Of a DNA stretch of 64,000 nucleotides, positions 48,701 through 57,700 are shown piece by piece. A program made the position numbers and the translations under genes. The stretch comes from Notospermus geniculatus (taxonomy: Eukaryota > Nemertea > Pilidiophora > Heteronemertea > Lineidae): contig NMRB01000114.1 in the NCBI GenBank assembly GCA_002633025.1, positions 521,266 to 585,265 of the forward strand, written 5' to 3'. The first letter of the stretch is position 1; the number at the start of each line of letters is the position of its first letter. The notes under the pieces were generated by a model. It was given only the letters and a program-made list of their open reading frames with translations, ran no database searches and was not told the DNA's origin.

Positions 48701-49806
48701 GCCTCTTATGATTTTGACATATATGGAGCGCTTCCATCGTCCCTTCTCTCCGACCCAATGACTGTGTCAATAGGGATGTTTAGAAATCAAATGATAAACG
48801 TAAACTTTACGACAACGTTATTTTTCATACTACACAACCAGATTTTATATTGCATTATAGGTACAAAAGTAACGTTGTCGTTAACGTTTACGTTTACCGT
48901 TTGATTTCTAAACCTCCCTATTGCTTGCATGGTTACAGGCTTCAAACCACAGGAATTCACCCATGTAGAAAAGTCCCTAAAAAAATTACAAAAGTGGACT
49001 ATGCGGAAACCACTAGGGCCATAATCTGGTAAAAACATTTTTAGGGTTTGGTAATAATGTCTAGCCAACCAAGGTCCTTAGCCAAAATAACCCACGTCGG
49101 CTGACCTGCTGTCTATTCGTGCCCACCAACCGAAAATCTGTCGGAACTTACGGGTTTGGATGGGTTTGGGGCGTGGCAGCGGAGTACGTATTTTTATTGG
49201 GTTTCAATGTATCTTGATGCTAGGCAGGGCCGTAGGAACGTCCTGGAGGTCGGGGGAGGGGGCAAAGATTCGATAAAATAGCGGACCGTAGNTGGTTTCC
49301 GCCACCTGGTGGCCAAACAGAGTCGAATCGGACCGAAACTTGGTGTCGTGGGTCATCTGACCTAGGGGTATATATGTACCAAGTTTCAGATCAATAGCTC
49401 CAGCGGTTACGAAACGTGCCCTGCTAACGGACAACGACGACGACGACGACGGACGACGGACGCTGCACCATCGTAATAGCTCACCCCAGTGAGCTAAAAA
49501 GGCAGACAGTTTGCGAAATTAGCGGCCGCCATTTTTCCTTAAAAATTTAGCCGAATTTTCTAACTTTTTCAATCTTTATGCAATTCTACTGGCTTAGTGT
49601 ATGACCTTTCTTTTTTGAACGCCTCTGACAGTGCAAAATCCCATTGAAAAAACCCAAGCAATGGCAAAATCGTAAAAAAAGATGGCGGCCGCTAATTTCG
49701 CAAACTGTCTATCCGAAGAATCTTACCTGAAGTTGGTGTAAGTTGACACTTTCTCCCCAGTTCCCTTCACCAGGAGGTCAGGCACAAAATCAACCGATTC
49801 AACCAT
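45695..49806 (-). CDS. uncharacterised protein, four firm exons and a tentative last exon
   Basis: Coding exons 49727-49806, 48397-48591, 47735-47901 and 47017-47190 join in frame to 616 nt with good GT-AG borders. A tentative fifth exon (45695-45750) would close the frame to 223 residues. The protein is soluble-looking, with no signal peptide or membrane segment. Notable stretches are LIERANHWLRQNTTADVIHC, an LWYTNSNDG turn and a C-terminal VNCIRLWFREG. I do not recognise the family. It lies head-to-tail upstream of OXCT1. Its first exon and upstream DNA are duplicated at 55.57 kb. Confidence 0.75.
46053..46229. mobile_element. pogo/Tigger-type TIR element with TA duplication
   Basis: CAGTCGAACCTCTCTATTAA and GGGAGGTTCCACTG ends, TA on both sides (46051-46052, 46230-46231). 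Internal GAGAGGTGTCC repeats. A fragment with GAGAGGTGTCCTGATTACAG is near 53608. Confidence 0.85.
46460..46550 (+). repeat. GACCCC...GGGGTCGAAAA stem-loop remnant
   Basis: It contains AAGACCCCGGTTGGGGTCGA, the same stem-loop as at 33390 and 25458. It is preceded by a GTTTCAGCTCAG...TTTACAATC-like region seen also at 13484. Confidence 0.5.
46668..46776 (+). repeat. tandem repeat TTCAAGCTTGAAGATTGAAG, about four units
   Basis: Units of about 30 bp built around the palindrome TTCAAGCTTGAA. They lie within the intron before the tentative last exon. The flanking 46230-46667 and 46777-47016 show no exon. Confidence 0.75.
47017..47190 (-). CDS. uncharacterised gene exon 4
   Basis: 174 nt. SLLATETVRLFLDTGSKEVD, PELTYKVFPADKEEDKVFDV, NCIRLWFREGAPQKVNI. 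Donor ATTG|GTAAGT and acceptor TTTTTTCCAG are both strong. Confidence 0.85.
47309..47609. mobile_element. TIR element (AGTGAGGTTTCGCAAATC end)
   Basis: Terminal repeats of more than 100 bp, so most of the element pairs with itself. GGAGATGGTTGGTRCCACAAA occurs in both arms. Larger relatives are at 54636-55031 and 59607-60003. Confidence 0.75.
47735..47901 (-). CDS. uncharacterised gene exon 3
   Basis: 167 nt. LWYTNSNDGNAQKIGATLVV, PRLMGFEEKTKKPEYETLQD, TIGSINRSLGHHSMP. Donor CCAG|GTGGGT, acceptor TTCCCCAG. Confidence 0.85.
47990..48310 (+). repeat. tandem repeat with exact 145-bp period in intron 2
   Basis: GGCCACCATAGCCGCCATCT starts at 47991, 48136 and 48281. Inside each unit is AAAGGAACCTTCCCCTCATA and a GGTTGATTGnGCAAAGCG block. 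It fills most of the 495-bp intron between exons 3 and 2. The layout resembles the monomers at 51615 and 38019. Confidence 0.88.
48397..48591 (-). CDS. uncharacterised gene exon 2
   Basis: 195 nt. TLIERANHWLRQNTTADVIH, CETLALNPWGGQSHNAHFDS, NWTGMSEYKGGASDATRSPE, LKAL. Donor CTCAG|GTAAGT, acceptor CGTTTCAG. Confidence 0.87.
48771..48920. mobile_element. foldback element, 150 bp, TAGGGATGTTTAGAAATCAA ends
   Basis: Arms of about 60 bp are nearly perfect complements. They contain GATAAACGTAAACTTTACGA and its partner. Confidence 0.75.
48921..49300. other. intron 1 sequence, no gene seen
   Basis: Contains a GTAGGAACGTCCTGGAGGTC fragment of the family near 55480 and one N at 49292. No exon. Confidence 0.4.
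49301..49499 (+). repeat. 145-bp-monomer family member with ACG microsatellite and hairpin tail
   Basis: GCCACCTGGTGGCC start, ACCAAGTTTCAGATCAATAG block, (ACG)n near 49435-49460, and the tail TAGCTCACCCCAGTGAGCTA plus A5. Confidence 0.7.
49505..49709. mobile_element. TIR element, 205 bp, 17 bp past the exon 1 donor
   Basis: Perfect 28-bp terminal repeats (GACAGTTTGCGAAATTAGCG...). It is missing beside the duplicated exon 1 at 55571. NotI-type GCGGCCGC lies in both ends. Confidence 0.8.
49727..49806 (-). CDS. uncharacterised gene exon 1 (start codon)
   Basis: ATG at 49804-49806. MVESVDFVPDLLVKGTGEKV, STYTNF, ending in phase 2 at a CAG|GTAAGA donor. The ATG follows AAA and lies in AT-rich leader. 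Upstream DNA has CCAAT-like GGCCAATGCGC at about 50127. Confidence 0.82.
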
Positions 49807-50312
49807 TTTGACTATCAAAATGTCGTCTGCGACTTTCTCTTTTATCCTTCGCAACGTTCGCCTTCAGTTGCAGTCCAAAATATCAGCCACGCCCCAGTCC
49901 TTCTACAACCGACAGTTCAACAACTCCGTGCGTACTCACACCAACCAAGCCACCGAACTGACTCGCCCGGCAAGACAGTAAAACGACTCGCCCAGGAAGG
50001 AATTCGACTTCTGTGAAATAATTCCCCTTATGATGTAACACACATTGTTTTTTAATCTACCCGGAAGTGTATTGGGCCTAGGACTCATTCACGACTTGAC
50101 GGGTCTTGTTTCGGTGTGTCCTTCACGGCCAATGCGCACCCAAGGTCTATTGAATGACTGAAATGGATTAACAATCAGTCAAGGATCACTCGGCATGAAA
50201 TAACCCGTAAAATTTCCGGGAGCAACGTCATCCTTGTCCATACGGAGTGATCGTGCGTAGACGTTTTTTTCTCATAAAGCCTAGCGCACATTTGCGGCAA
50301 AACTCAATGCGA

Positions 50313-50394
50313 TAGGGGTGTTTTCAAAGTCGACTGACCCAACGCTGTCGACTCGTCATTCAGCCGGGTCAGTCGATTTTAACAGACACCCCTA
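50313..50394. mobile_element. foldback element, 82 bp, TAGGGGTGTTTTCAAAGTCG end
   Basis: GTCGACTGACCC pairs with GGGTCAGTCGAT and AGGGGTGT with ACACCCCT. Copy at 56568-56649. Confidence 0.7.
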
Positions 50395-50428
50395 ACGCAT
50401 TTGGCACAGAGATGTAAAATTATCAAGT

Positions 50429-50463
50429 TTGACCTTGACCTTGACCTCTGATCATCAAGGTCA
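50429..50463 (-). promoter_or_regulatory. cluster of nuclear-receptor-type half sites
   Basis: TGACCT occurs at 50430, 50436 and 50442 with no spacing, followed by TCAAGGTCA (ERR/SF-1 type) at 50455-50463. It lies about 620 bp upstream of the uncharacterised gene ATG and is kept in the duplicate at 56682-56716. Function is inferred from motif match only. Confidence 0.35.
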
Positions 50464-50762
50464 TTGCAGACAAATGGAATGAAAAAAGAGAATATCAATT
50501 TCATTGTTTATTATGAAAATTCTTTGAGCTGATTTTTCTCCTCACCAACTGAATATTTCAAATTTACTCATTTTATCACTGTGATAAATGCATAACCCAT
50601 ACAACATACATACAAATAGCAGTCATACAAATATAAAAAGTTCTCTGTCTTTTTGGTAATAGACCCTTTCATAAGCTGCAGAATCGGAATACATTTAAAG
50701 GAACGGCTGAAAATATCCTGATGATACTCTAATGTCACTTTTATACTACATCATTTGTTGTC

Positions 50763-51084
50763 GCCCATACACGTTCAATATTATTGCACAATATGAGGAC
50801 CAAAATGGGCAATATTATTGCCAATTGTTCTTTCACCCATCATGCCAGAAGCACATCATAATGCCCCCATTTTGGGCCACATACTGTGCAATAATATTCA
50901 TCGTGTATGGCCTGCTTTAGAGACCTATACACTAAAGCGGGCCATACACAATCAATATTATTGCACAATATGGGGCCCAAAATAGGGCCATGTGCTTCTG
51001 GCATGATGATACGAGGTGAAAGAAACATTGGCAATAATATTGCCCATTTTGGTCCTCACATTGTGCAATAATATTGAACGTGGC
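50763..51084. mobile_element. two adjoining CAATATTATTG-type palindromic elements
   Basis: Elements at about 50763-50920 and 50937-51084 lie head to head with 16 bp between. Each has ends near CCCATACACG, an inner TCAATATTATTGCAC repeat and a central GCCAGAAGCACAT word. They match 57016-57339. Confidence 0.8.
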
Positions 51085-51166
51085 ATCAGAGTACCGTAAA
51101 ACCCATTTTAATTCCTCAATAATTGCAAACCGCCATTATTTTTTGTCATAGCCTAGTCTTCTGCAG

Positions 51167-51411
51167 GATTGAGAAAGAACAAGAATGTTCAAACAACAAT
51201 TGGAACCCTGCTTGAGGTGGTGTCAATAAAAGGGAATGAATCCCACAATGTTGTAAAACCCTTGGGATATTTAACGGACTGTCTTGTATGGAGGTCAGCT
51301 GAGTCAAAGTACAAACACCTGCAGCTCATGAAAAAACCCATCCTCACAATATCTTCAGCATCCAACCTTGTCCCCAATGAATTAGTACCAGATATGCCGA
51401 GGGACAAGGTT
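51167..51411 (+). CDS. candidate exon of an unknown gene
   Basis: A good acceptor (GTCTTCTGCAG, ending 51166) is followed by 81 open codons ending at a possible AAG|GTTTGA donor. The frame includes TIGTLLEVVSIKGNESHNVV and PILTISSASNLVPNELVPDM. The duplicate at 57453-57700 keeps the acceptor but has a 1-bp insertion and a TAA, so either it decayed or neither is coding. No neighbouring exon found. Confidence 0.25.
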
Positions 51412-51614
51412 TGATGTTCTCAACGTAACAATGTTTTGAATGTTTGATGAACCTCGTTTCCATTGGTATCCAGGTGATACCTGGGACCAAGGTTGCATGA
51501 ATGAATGAGACAAAATATACAGATACTGATAATGAAAAGTTGTGTGCATTCACACACATTGGCATCCAACCCGCCCCCCCCCCACAGGGAGTCTTATCCA
51601 TGGGTTAAAAAAAC
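51412..51614. other. no gene seen
   Basis: Shared with unit 2 (57701-57910). Contains a C-rich run near 51573. Confidence 0.4.
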
Positions 51615-52475
51615 AACTAGATGTAACGCAATCGGGGCGATTGCAAGTATGCCCCCGCTCTGGTGCATCACGCTGAATATCGGGTCACCTGTTCTTGAGT
51701 CACGGTCCGGAACGGTAAAACAAAGATGGCTTCCTGGCGGCCATATTGAATATCGGGTCGCAACCAAAATCGATAGGGAACCTCCCCCGATGGACCCCAT
51801 TACACCATGCAAATATGAGATCAATTGGGCATTCCGTTCTTGAGTTATGGTCCGGAATGCTAAAACCAAGACGTCTTCCTGGCGGCCATATTGAATATCG
51901 GGTTGCAACCAAAATCGATAGGGGACCTCCCCTGATCCACCCCANNNNNNNNNNNNNNNNNNNNNNNNNNNNNNNNNNNNNNNNNNNNNNNNNNNNNNNN
52001 NNNNNNNNNNNNNNNNNNNNNNNNNNNCCATGCAAATATGACATAAATCGGGCATTCCGTTCTTGAGTTATGGTCCGGAATGCTAAAACCAAGATGTCTT
52101 CGTGGCGGCCATATTGAATATTGGGTCGCAACCAAAATCGATAGGGAACCTCCCCCGATCCACCCCATTACATCACACAAATATGAGATAAATCGGGCAA
52201 TCCGTTCTTGAGTTATGGTCCGGAATGCAAAATCCAAGATATCCTCCTGGCGGCCATATTGAATATCGGATCGCAACCAAAATCGATAGGGCACCTCCTC
52301 TGATCCACCCGGTTACACCACAGAAATATGAGATCAATCCGACAACCCGTTCTTGAGTTATAGTCCGGAATAGGATGCGGCGGCGGCGGCGGCGGACGCG
52401 GCGGCGGCGGCGGACGACGGAAACCAACTGAGAACATAATGCCCCCATCTCAACTTCGTTGAGCGGGGGCATAAT
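51615..52475 (+). repeat. 145-bp monomer array with GC-rich triplet tract and hairpin end
   Basis: GGCGGCCATATTGAATATCG starts at 51736, 51881, 52104 and 52249; the unbroken intervals are exactly 145 bp. Then follow a CGG/GACG triplet tract (52376-52428) and a strong hairpin GCCCCCatCTCAAC...GGGGGC (52441-52470). An 83-N gap (51945-52027) falls inside. It is absent from unit 2 at the matching point (57912), so it was gained or lost after duplication. Confidence 0.88.
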
Positions 52476-52855
52476 TATTGAAATTATTTGCACAGACGTT
52501 AACCAGACACTACAAATAAGGCCAAAACAACCTAATTATGCGTCTTAAATAGCCATGCCTCAGAGGCACCTGGATGGCAATTAAAGGGGACCATGATTTG
52601 TTGTGGATGAGTGCCACCCAAGGGTATGCCACTCAGTGGATGACCCTTCAAAAAGGGACGTGTGCTGGCCCCCTGAAAGGGGTGTCATTTTCTGTAACAT
52701 GCTGTACATAAATCAAAGTGCAGAAACTTCACAACTAATATTCTTGAATGATTGTCGCTAAAACTATGAAGAATTCCTAACAAAAGTATAAATTATGCAC
52801 CCGTCTGCTCCAAAAAAAGGTGTCCATGAAAGGTAAGCTGAAAAGCGACACATAA
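52476..52855. other. no gene seen
   Basis: Shared with 57913-58294. Contains a small GTGCCACCCAAGGGTATGCC block and no exon. Confidence 0.4.
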
Positions 52856-53150
52856 GCGGTCTATCCATGTGCAATATCATTGCACAATATGAGGATCAAA
52901 ATGGGCAATATTATTGCCAATCTTTCTTCCATCCATTATGCCAGAAGCACATGACACCCATTTGGGGCACCATACTGTGCAATAATATTGTCCATGGATG
53001 GACCGCTATACACGTGCAAAATTATTGCACAATATGGGGCCCAAAATAAGGTCATGTGCTTCTGGCATGATGGGTAGAAGAAAGATTTGGCAATGATATT
53101 GCCCATTTTGATCCTCATTTTGTGCAATAATATTGCACGTGTATGTGCCG
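52856..53150. mobile_element. two adjoining CAATATTATTG-type elements
   Basis: Elements 52856-53006 and 53007-53150 abut directly, sharing the CCGCTATACACG junction. Counterparts at 58295-58590. Confidence 0.8.
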
Positions 53151-53400
53151 CTGAAAACTTTGTAAATAACAGAATTAAACCTTTCAGTACTGGCCGACCC
53201 CTCCCCTCCCCCAGACTACCACATGTTCATCACTTGTTCCAACATTTGTACACCCGACAGCCAATAACTCTTGAAAGGTTGATTGAATCTGATGTCGCGG
53301 TGGAATCATGTCCAGGCCAGAAAAGTCTGCACATGACTGGGAAAGTGGGAATTATGCCTGTGAGCTAAACCGTATCACCACAATGTTACAAACCTTCAAG

Positions 53401-53527
53401 CGGCCCATACACGTGCAATATTATTACACGTGCAATATTATTGCAAAATATGGGGCCCAAATACTTAGAAGGGTCATGTGCTTCTGGCATGCTGTGTAGA
53501 AGAAAGATTGGCAACTATGAGCTGCTT
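53401..53527. mobile_element. CAATATTATTG-type element, truncated
   Basis: The left end duplicates ACGTGCAATATTATT, and the right half stops after AAGATTGGCAA. The counterpart at 58839-59011 is more complete. Confidence 0.7.
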
Positions 53528-53908
53528 TAGAGTTAAGTAAGCTACTAGAATACGGCCCTAGGTCTATGAAGGCCACATTTGGGGTGGGAGAAGCTGTCCT
53601 TGACTGAGAGGTGTCCTGATTACAGAGGTCATGAAAGAACCGGTTTGGGGCTCAAATTTGGTGTGCTCAGTAGAAAGATATCGGGTCGTATTCTATAGGG
53701 TGGGCCAGAGAAAGTGTCCCTCGAACAATAGCATTTCTATTGTTTCCCTGTTGTTCGAGTGACACTTTCTTTGGCCCACCCTGTAGAAGCTTCCTTAACT
53801 CTGAGGTTTACCTTTATTAGCTACTGCTTGCATGGCAGAATACAAAAGAGGAAGCTTCTAGAATACGGGCCATAGGGCTGTATTCTAGAAGCTTCCTATG
53901 CCTAAAGT
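53528..53908. repeat. nested foldbacks around CTAGAATACGG words
   Basis: A near-perfect foldback at about 53697-53789 (AGGGTGGGCCAGAGAAAGTG with its complement) sits between AGCTTCCT/AGGAAGCT words. A pogo-type fragment lies near 53600-53650. It is mostly absent from unit 2. Confidence 0.6.
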
Positions 53909-54053
53909 GACCTATCCACGTGCAATATTATTGCACAATATGAGGATGAAAATGGGCAACATTATTGCCAATCTTCCATCCATTATGCCAGAAGCACATG
54001 ACACCCATTTTGGGCCCCATATTGTGCAATAATATTGTACGTGGATAGACCGC
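53909..54053. mobile_element. CAATATTATTG-type element
   Basis: Ends GACCTATCCACGTGCAATAT and its complement GTGGATAGACCGC. Contains the central GCCAGAAGCACATGACACCC. Confidence 0.8.
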
Positions 54054-54122
54054 TATAGGTCTACCTTTAGCTACGGTTTTCAGGGTAGAACACAAAAGCT
54101 TAAAGTGGACCTTCAGAGTTAA

Positions 54123-54274
54123 GCGGCCTATCCAGTTGCAATATTATTGCACAATATGAGGATCAAAATGGGCAATATTATTGCCAATCTTTCTTCCGTC
54201 CATTATGCCAGAAGCACATGACACCCATTTTGGGCCCCATAGTGTGCAATATTTATTGTACGTGGATGGACTGC
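54123..54274. mobile_element. CAATATTATTG-type element flanked by AGAGTTAA words
   Basis: GCGGCCTATCCAGTTGC start and GGATGGACTGC end. AGAGTTAAG lies on both sides, a possible target duplication that includes part of the element end. Confidence 0.75.
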
Positions 54275-54635
54275 TTTAGAGTTAAGGAGGCTTCTAGAAT
54301 ACGGGCCACTGTCCCAGTATATGTGTTTGCGAAGAGTGGTGGCAGCCCATAGAGGAAGACCACGTCATTTGATGTAAAATAGCTGTAGGTCTACAATCAT
54401 ATCGAGCATCATGCAATTGCCAGCACCAACAAAATATCACAATGATACTTACTAACTCCATGACAAAACAATACAAGTACACTGAAAAATATATTAAAGG
54501 GGAGTTGTCCCACAAAAATTCCACATGGTATATGGTTGTTGAAATCTCCCTGGTATGCAAGCCATTTAAAATTTTTGTCTTCAATACAGGTACAGTGTTT
54601 GCAAATGGCTCACGGTATGGTATGACTTATTGACA
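54275..54635. other. no gene seen
   Basis: Duplicated at 59242-59606. Contains predicted short peptides in both strands but no splice-bounded exon. Confidence 0.4.
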
Positions 54636-55031
54636 TTTAGTGAGATTTTACAAATCTGACGAAATACGAAATTGGACTTCATTTCCATGACGTAATGTAT
54701 TTCAGGAGATGGTTGGTACCACAAACATCGCCTGCTGCAAGAGCACTTTTTGGCATGTGACGTTAGACCGATAGAGTTACGGTGTGTATTAAGCTTTGAA
54801 ATTTATCTTTTGTTTCCATTTCGTAGATGCGAAATGGAAATTTAAAAATTCAGGATGCATCATAACTCTCTCGGTCTTACATAATATGCTAAAAGACGCA
54901 CTGGCAGCAGGGACATTTGTGGTACGAACCATCTCCAGAAATACATTTATAGGTCCTGGAAATGAAGTTGAATTTCATATTTCGTACTTCGTGTTTCGTC
55001 AGATTTCAAGTTGCGAAACCTCACTAATATT
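54636..55031. mobile_element. TIR element, about 396 bp (unit 1)
   Basis: The left end AGTGAGATTTTACAAATCTG and right end CAAGTTGCGAAACCTCACT are inverted repeats. Same family as 47309-47609 with a longer centre. A 101-codon frame crossing it is identical in both duplicates because the DNA is nearly identical; I do not call it a gene. Confidence 0.75.
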
Positions 55032-55556
55032 GTGCAGTTTCAGGCACCATCAGATACCGACAGTCACCCAAACCAATATGGCGTCAATTTCCTGCAGCTA
55101 ATTTCACTCCTGTAATACATGTCACAGGAGGTAGCAATGATGTAGGCCTATTCCGGTACTACATATCACAGGAGGTAGCAATGATGTAGGCCTATTCCGG
55201 TAATACAAGGATGCTGGTACAAAGAAATGAATGACGCATTTTTCATTTTTCCCTCCCAATTTTCCATTAAAATGAAGAAAATGAACGCCGATGTGAACGG
55301 TTAATGGAGAATGCAGTGTTCATTCATTAGGTTACGCCAAATCACAAACGATGAGTGCAAAATGTGCTCCTATGTAGCAGTGGCCATAAATGATACAGTG
55401 GCATAGCTAGCAGAGGGCAGGGGGCAAATGCCCCTGCAAATTATTCCTCTAAAAGGTCATTTCCCACCCCCCCCCCCCCCGTTCCTACGGCCATGCTAGG
55501 CCTGTTTTGTAGAACAAATGTCATGAAAAAGGCAGGATTATTGCCGAGAGAAGAAT
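55032..55556. repeat. tandem CACAGGAGGTAGCAATGATG unit and unit 1 end
   Basis: CACAGGAGGTAGCAATGATG occurs twice, 42 bp apart. A TIR element fragment beginning GCATAGCTAGCAGAGGGCAG follows at about 55400, with a C16 run near 55475. The duplication junction lies at about 55470-55557. Confidence 0.6.
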
Positions 55557-55570
55557 CCGAAGAATCTTAC

Positions 55571-55650
55571 CTGAAGTTGGTGTAAGTTGACACTTTCTCC
55601 CCGGTTCCCTTCACCAGGAGGTCAGGCACAAAATCAACCGATTCAACCAT
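55571..55650 (-). CDS. duplicated first exon of the uncharacterised gene
   Basis: 80 nt encoding the same 26 residues as 49727-49806 (MVESVDFVPDLLVKGTGEKV...) with an intact CAG|GTAAGA donor. No exon 2 copy follows before 49.8 kb, so it is an orphan first exon that could serve as an alternative promoter spliced to 48591, or be non-functional. Confidence 0.6.
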
Positions 55651-56155
55651 TTTGACTATCAAAATGTCGTCTGCGACTTTCTCTTTTATCGTTCGCAACG
55701 TTCGCCTTCAGTTGCAGTCCAAAATATCAGCCACGCCCCAGTCCTTCTACAACTGAGAGTTCAACAACTCCGTGCGTACTCACACCAACCAAGCCACCAA
55801 ACTGACTCGCCCGGCAAGACAGTAAAACGACTCGCCCAGGAAGGAATTCGACTTCTGTGAAATAATTCCCCTTATGATGTAACACACATTGTTTTTTTAC
55901 ACCCGGAAGTGTATTGGGCCTTGGACTCATTCACGACTTGACGGGTCTTGTTTCGGTGTGTCCTTCACGGCCAATGCGCACCCAAGGTCTATTGAATGAC
56001 TGAAATGGATTAACAATCAGTCAAGGATCACTCGGCATGAAATAACCCGTAATTTCCGGGAGCAACGTCATCCTTGTCCATACGGACTGATCGTGCGTGG
56101 ACGTTTTTTTCTCATAAAGCCTAGCGCACATTTTGCGGCAAAACTCAATGCGTTA

Positions 56156-56566
56156 AGCTAAGCGCACATGTCCGACAAAAAGCCTTCCGAAATGTATACG
56201 TTTACCGGATCCGTTCACCGGATGTACTTTAACGCAGGGCAACACCGCACACATGTATGCGTTAAAATTCGGAGCACCGACGGATGTCAGTTTGTCTTTC
56301 ACTGGGAAAATCGAAGGGTTATCCCAAAATTACGTCATTATAAAGGAATTCCTTCCGAATACCGGATGGCAACAGTTATTTTTGACGGATGAATGGAACA
56401 TGTTCCATTCGTCCGATATCGCATACGTTACTCAATTCGTTCCGGATGATAATAACGGCCATGTGCGGTGGCAAGTGTCAATCAGTGTGTCCCATTTCAA
56501 TCCGATAACGGATCCGGTAAACGTATACATATCGGAAGGCTTTTTGTCGGACATGTGCGCTTAGCT
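56156..56566 (+). mobile_element. Harbinger-like TIR insertion, 411 bp, unit 2 only (TTA duplication)
   Basis: TTA flanks both sides (56153-56155, 56567-56569), and unit 1 near 50312 reads ATA once. Terminal repeats of about 60 bp, nearly perfect (AGCTAAGCGCACATGTCCGA...). CGGAT/ATCCG words recur about a dozen times. One plus frame is open from 56157 to a stop at 56562-56564, but no domain is recognised. The 3-bp TWA-type target suggests PIF/Harbinger. Confidence 0.85.
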
Positions 56567-56567
56567 T

Positions 56568-56649
56568 TAGGGGTGTTTTTAAAGTCGACTGACCCAACGC
56601 TGTCGACTCGTCATTCAGCCGGGTCAGTCGATTTTAACAGACACCCCTA
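56568..56649. mobile_element. foldback element (unit 2 copy of 50313-50394)
   Basis: TAGGGGTGTTTTTAAAGTCG with complementary right end. The Harbinger-like element inserted exactly at its left border. Confidence 0.7.
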
Positions 56650-56681
56650 ACGCATCAGGCAGAGATGTAAAATTATCAAGT

Positions 56682-56716
56682 TTGACCTTGACCTTGACCT
56701 CTGATCATCAAGGTCA
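56682..56716 (-). promoter_or_regulatory. cluster of nuclear-receptor-type half sites (unit 2)
   Basis: Same TGACCT triplet and TCAAGGTCA as 50429-50463. The 411-bp insertion moves it to about 1030 bp from the duplicated ATG. Confidence 0.35.
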
Positions 56717-57015
56717 TTGCAGACAACGGAATGAAAAGAGAGAATATCAATTTCATTGTTTATTATGGAAAATTCTTTGAGCTGATTTTTCTCCTCACCA
56801 ACTGAATATTTCAAATTTACTCATTTTATCACTGTGATAAATGCATAACCCATACAACATACATACAAATAGCAGTCATACAAATATAAAAAGTTCTCTG
56901 TCTTTTTGGTAATAGACCCTTTCATAAGCTGCAGAATCGGAATACATTTAAAGGAACGGCTGAAAATATCCTGATGATACTCTAATGTCACTTTTATACT
57001 ACATCATGTGTTGTT

Positions 57016-57339
57016 GCCCATACACGTTCAATATTATTGCACAATATGAGGACCAAAATGGGCAATATTATTGCCAATTGTTCTTTCACCCATCATGCCA
57101 GAAGCACATGCCCCCATTTTGGGCCACATACTGTGCAATAATATTCATCGTGTATGGCCCGCTTTAGAGACCTATACACTAAAGCGGGCCATACACGATC
57201 AATATTATTGCACAATATGGGGCCCAAAATAGGGCCATGTGCTTCTGGCATGATGATATGAGGTGAAAGAAACATTGGCAATAATATTGCCCATTTTGGT
57301 CCTCACATTGTGCAATAATATTGAACGTGTATGGGCGGC
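57016..57339. mobile_element. two adjoining CAATATTATTG-type elements (unit 2)
   Basis: Elements 57016-57162 and 57184-57339, counterparts of 50763-51084, with a 10-bp deletion in the centre of the first. Confidence 0.8.
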
Positions 57340-57452
57340 TTAACACTGCCTTTCTTCATCACAGTACCGTAAAACCCATTTTTGCTGTTTTAATTCTTCA
57401 ATAATAGCGCACCACTATTATTTTTTTGTTATATTATTTTTTTGCCTGCAGG

Positions 57453-57700
57453 ACTGAAACAGAACAAGAATGTTCAAACAACAATTGGAACCCTGCTTGA
57501 GGTGGTGTCAATAAAAGGGAATGAATCCCAGCAATGTTGTAAAACCCTTGGGATATTTAACGGACTGTCTTGTATGGAGGTCAGCTGAGTCAAAGTAAAA
57601 ACACCTGCAGCTCATGAAAAAACCCATCCTCACAATATCTTCAGCATCCAACCTTGTCCCCAATGAATTAGTACCAGATATGCCGAGGGACAAGGTTTGA
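57453..57700 (+). pseudogene. duplicate of the 51167-51411 candidate exon, frame broken
   Basis: The acceptor TTGCCTGCAG is kept. An extra base after AATGAATCCCA and TAC to TAA (near 57596) close the frame. Confidence 0.25.

Larger units (their letters stand above)
49719..55470. repeat. second direct duplication, unit 1
   Basis: Repeats as 55557-60437 in the same order. It starts inside intron 1 of the uncharacterised gene and ends at AAAGGTCATTTCCC. Unit 1 has extra sequence at 51615-52475, 53520-53900 and 54050-54120. Unit 2 has an extra TIR element at 56156. Confidence 0.9.

Noticed and set aside
54796-55101. 101-codon frame identical in both duplicates as a conserved gene
   Set aside because: The whole DNA segment is nearly identical, so identity does not show selection, and the frame crosses the end of a TIR element.
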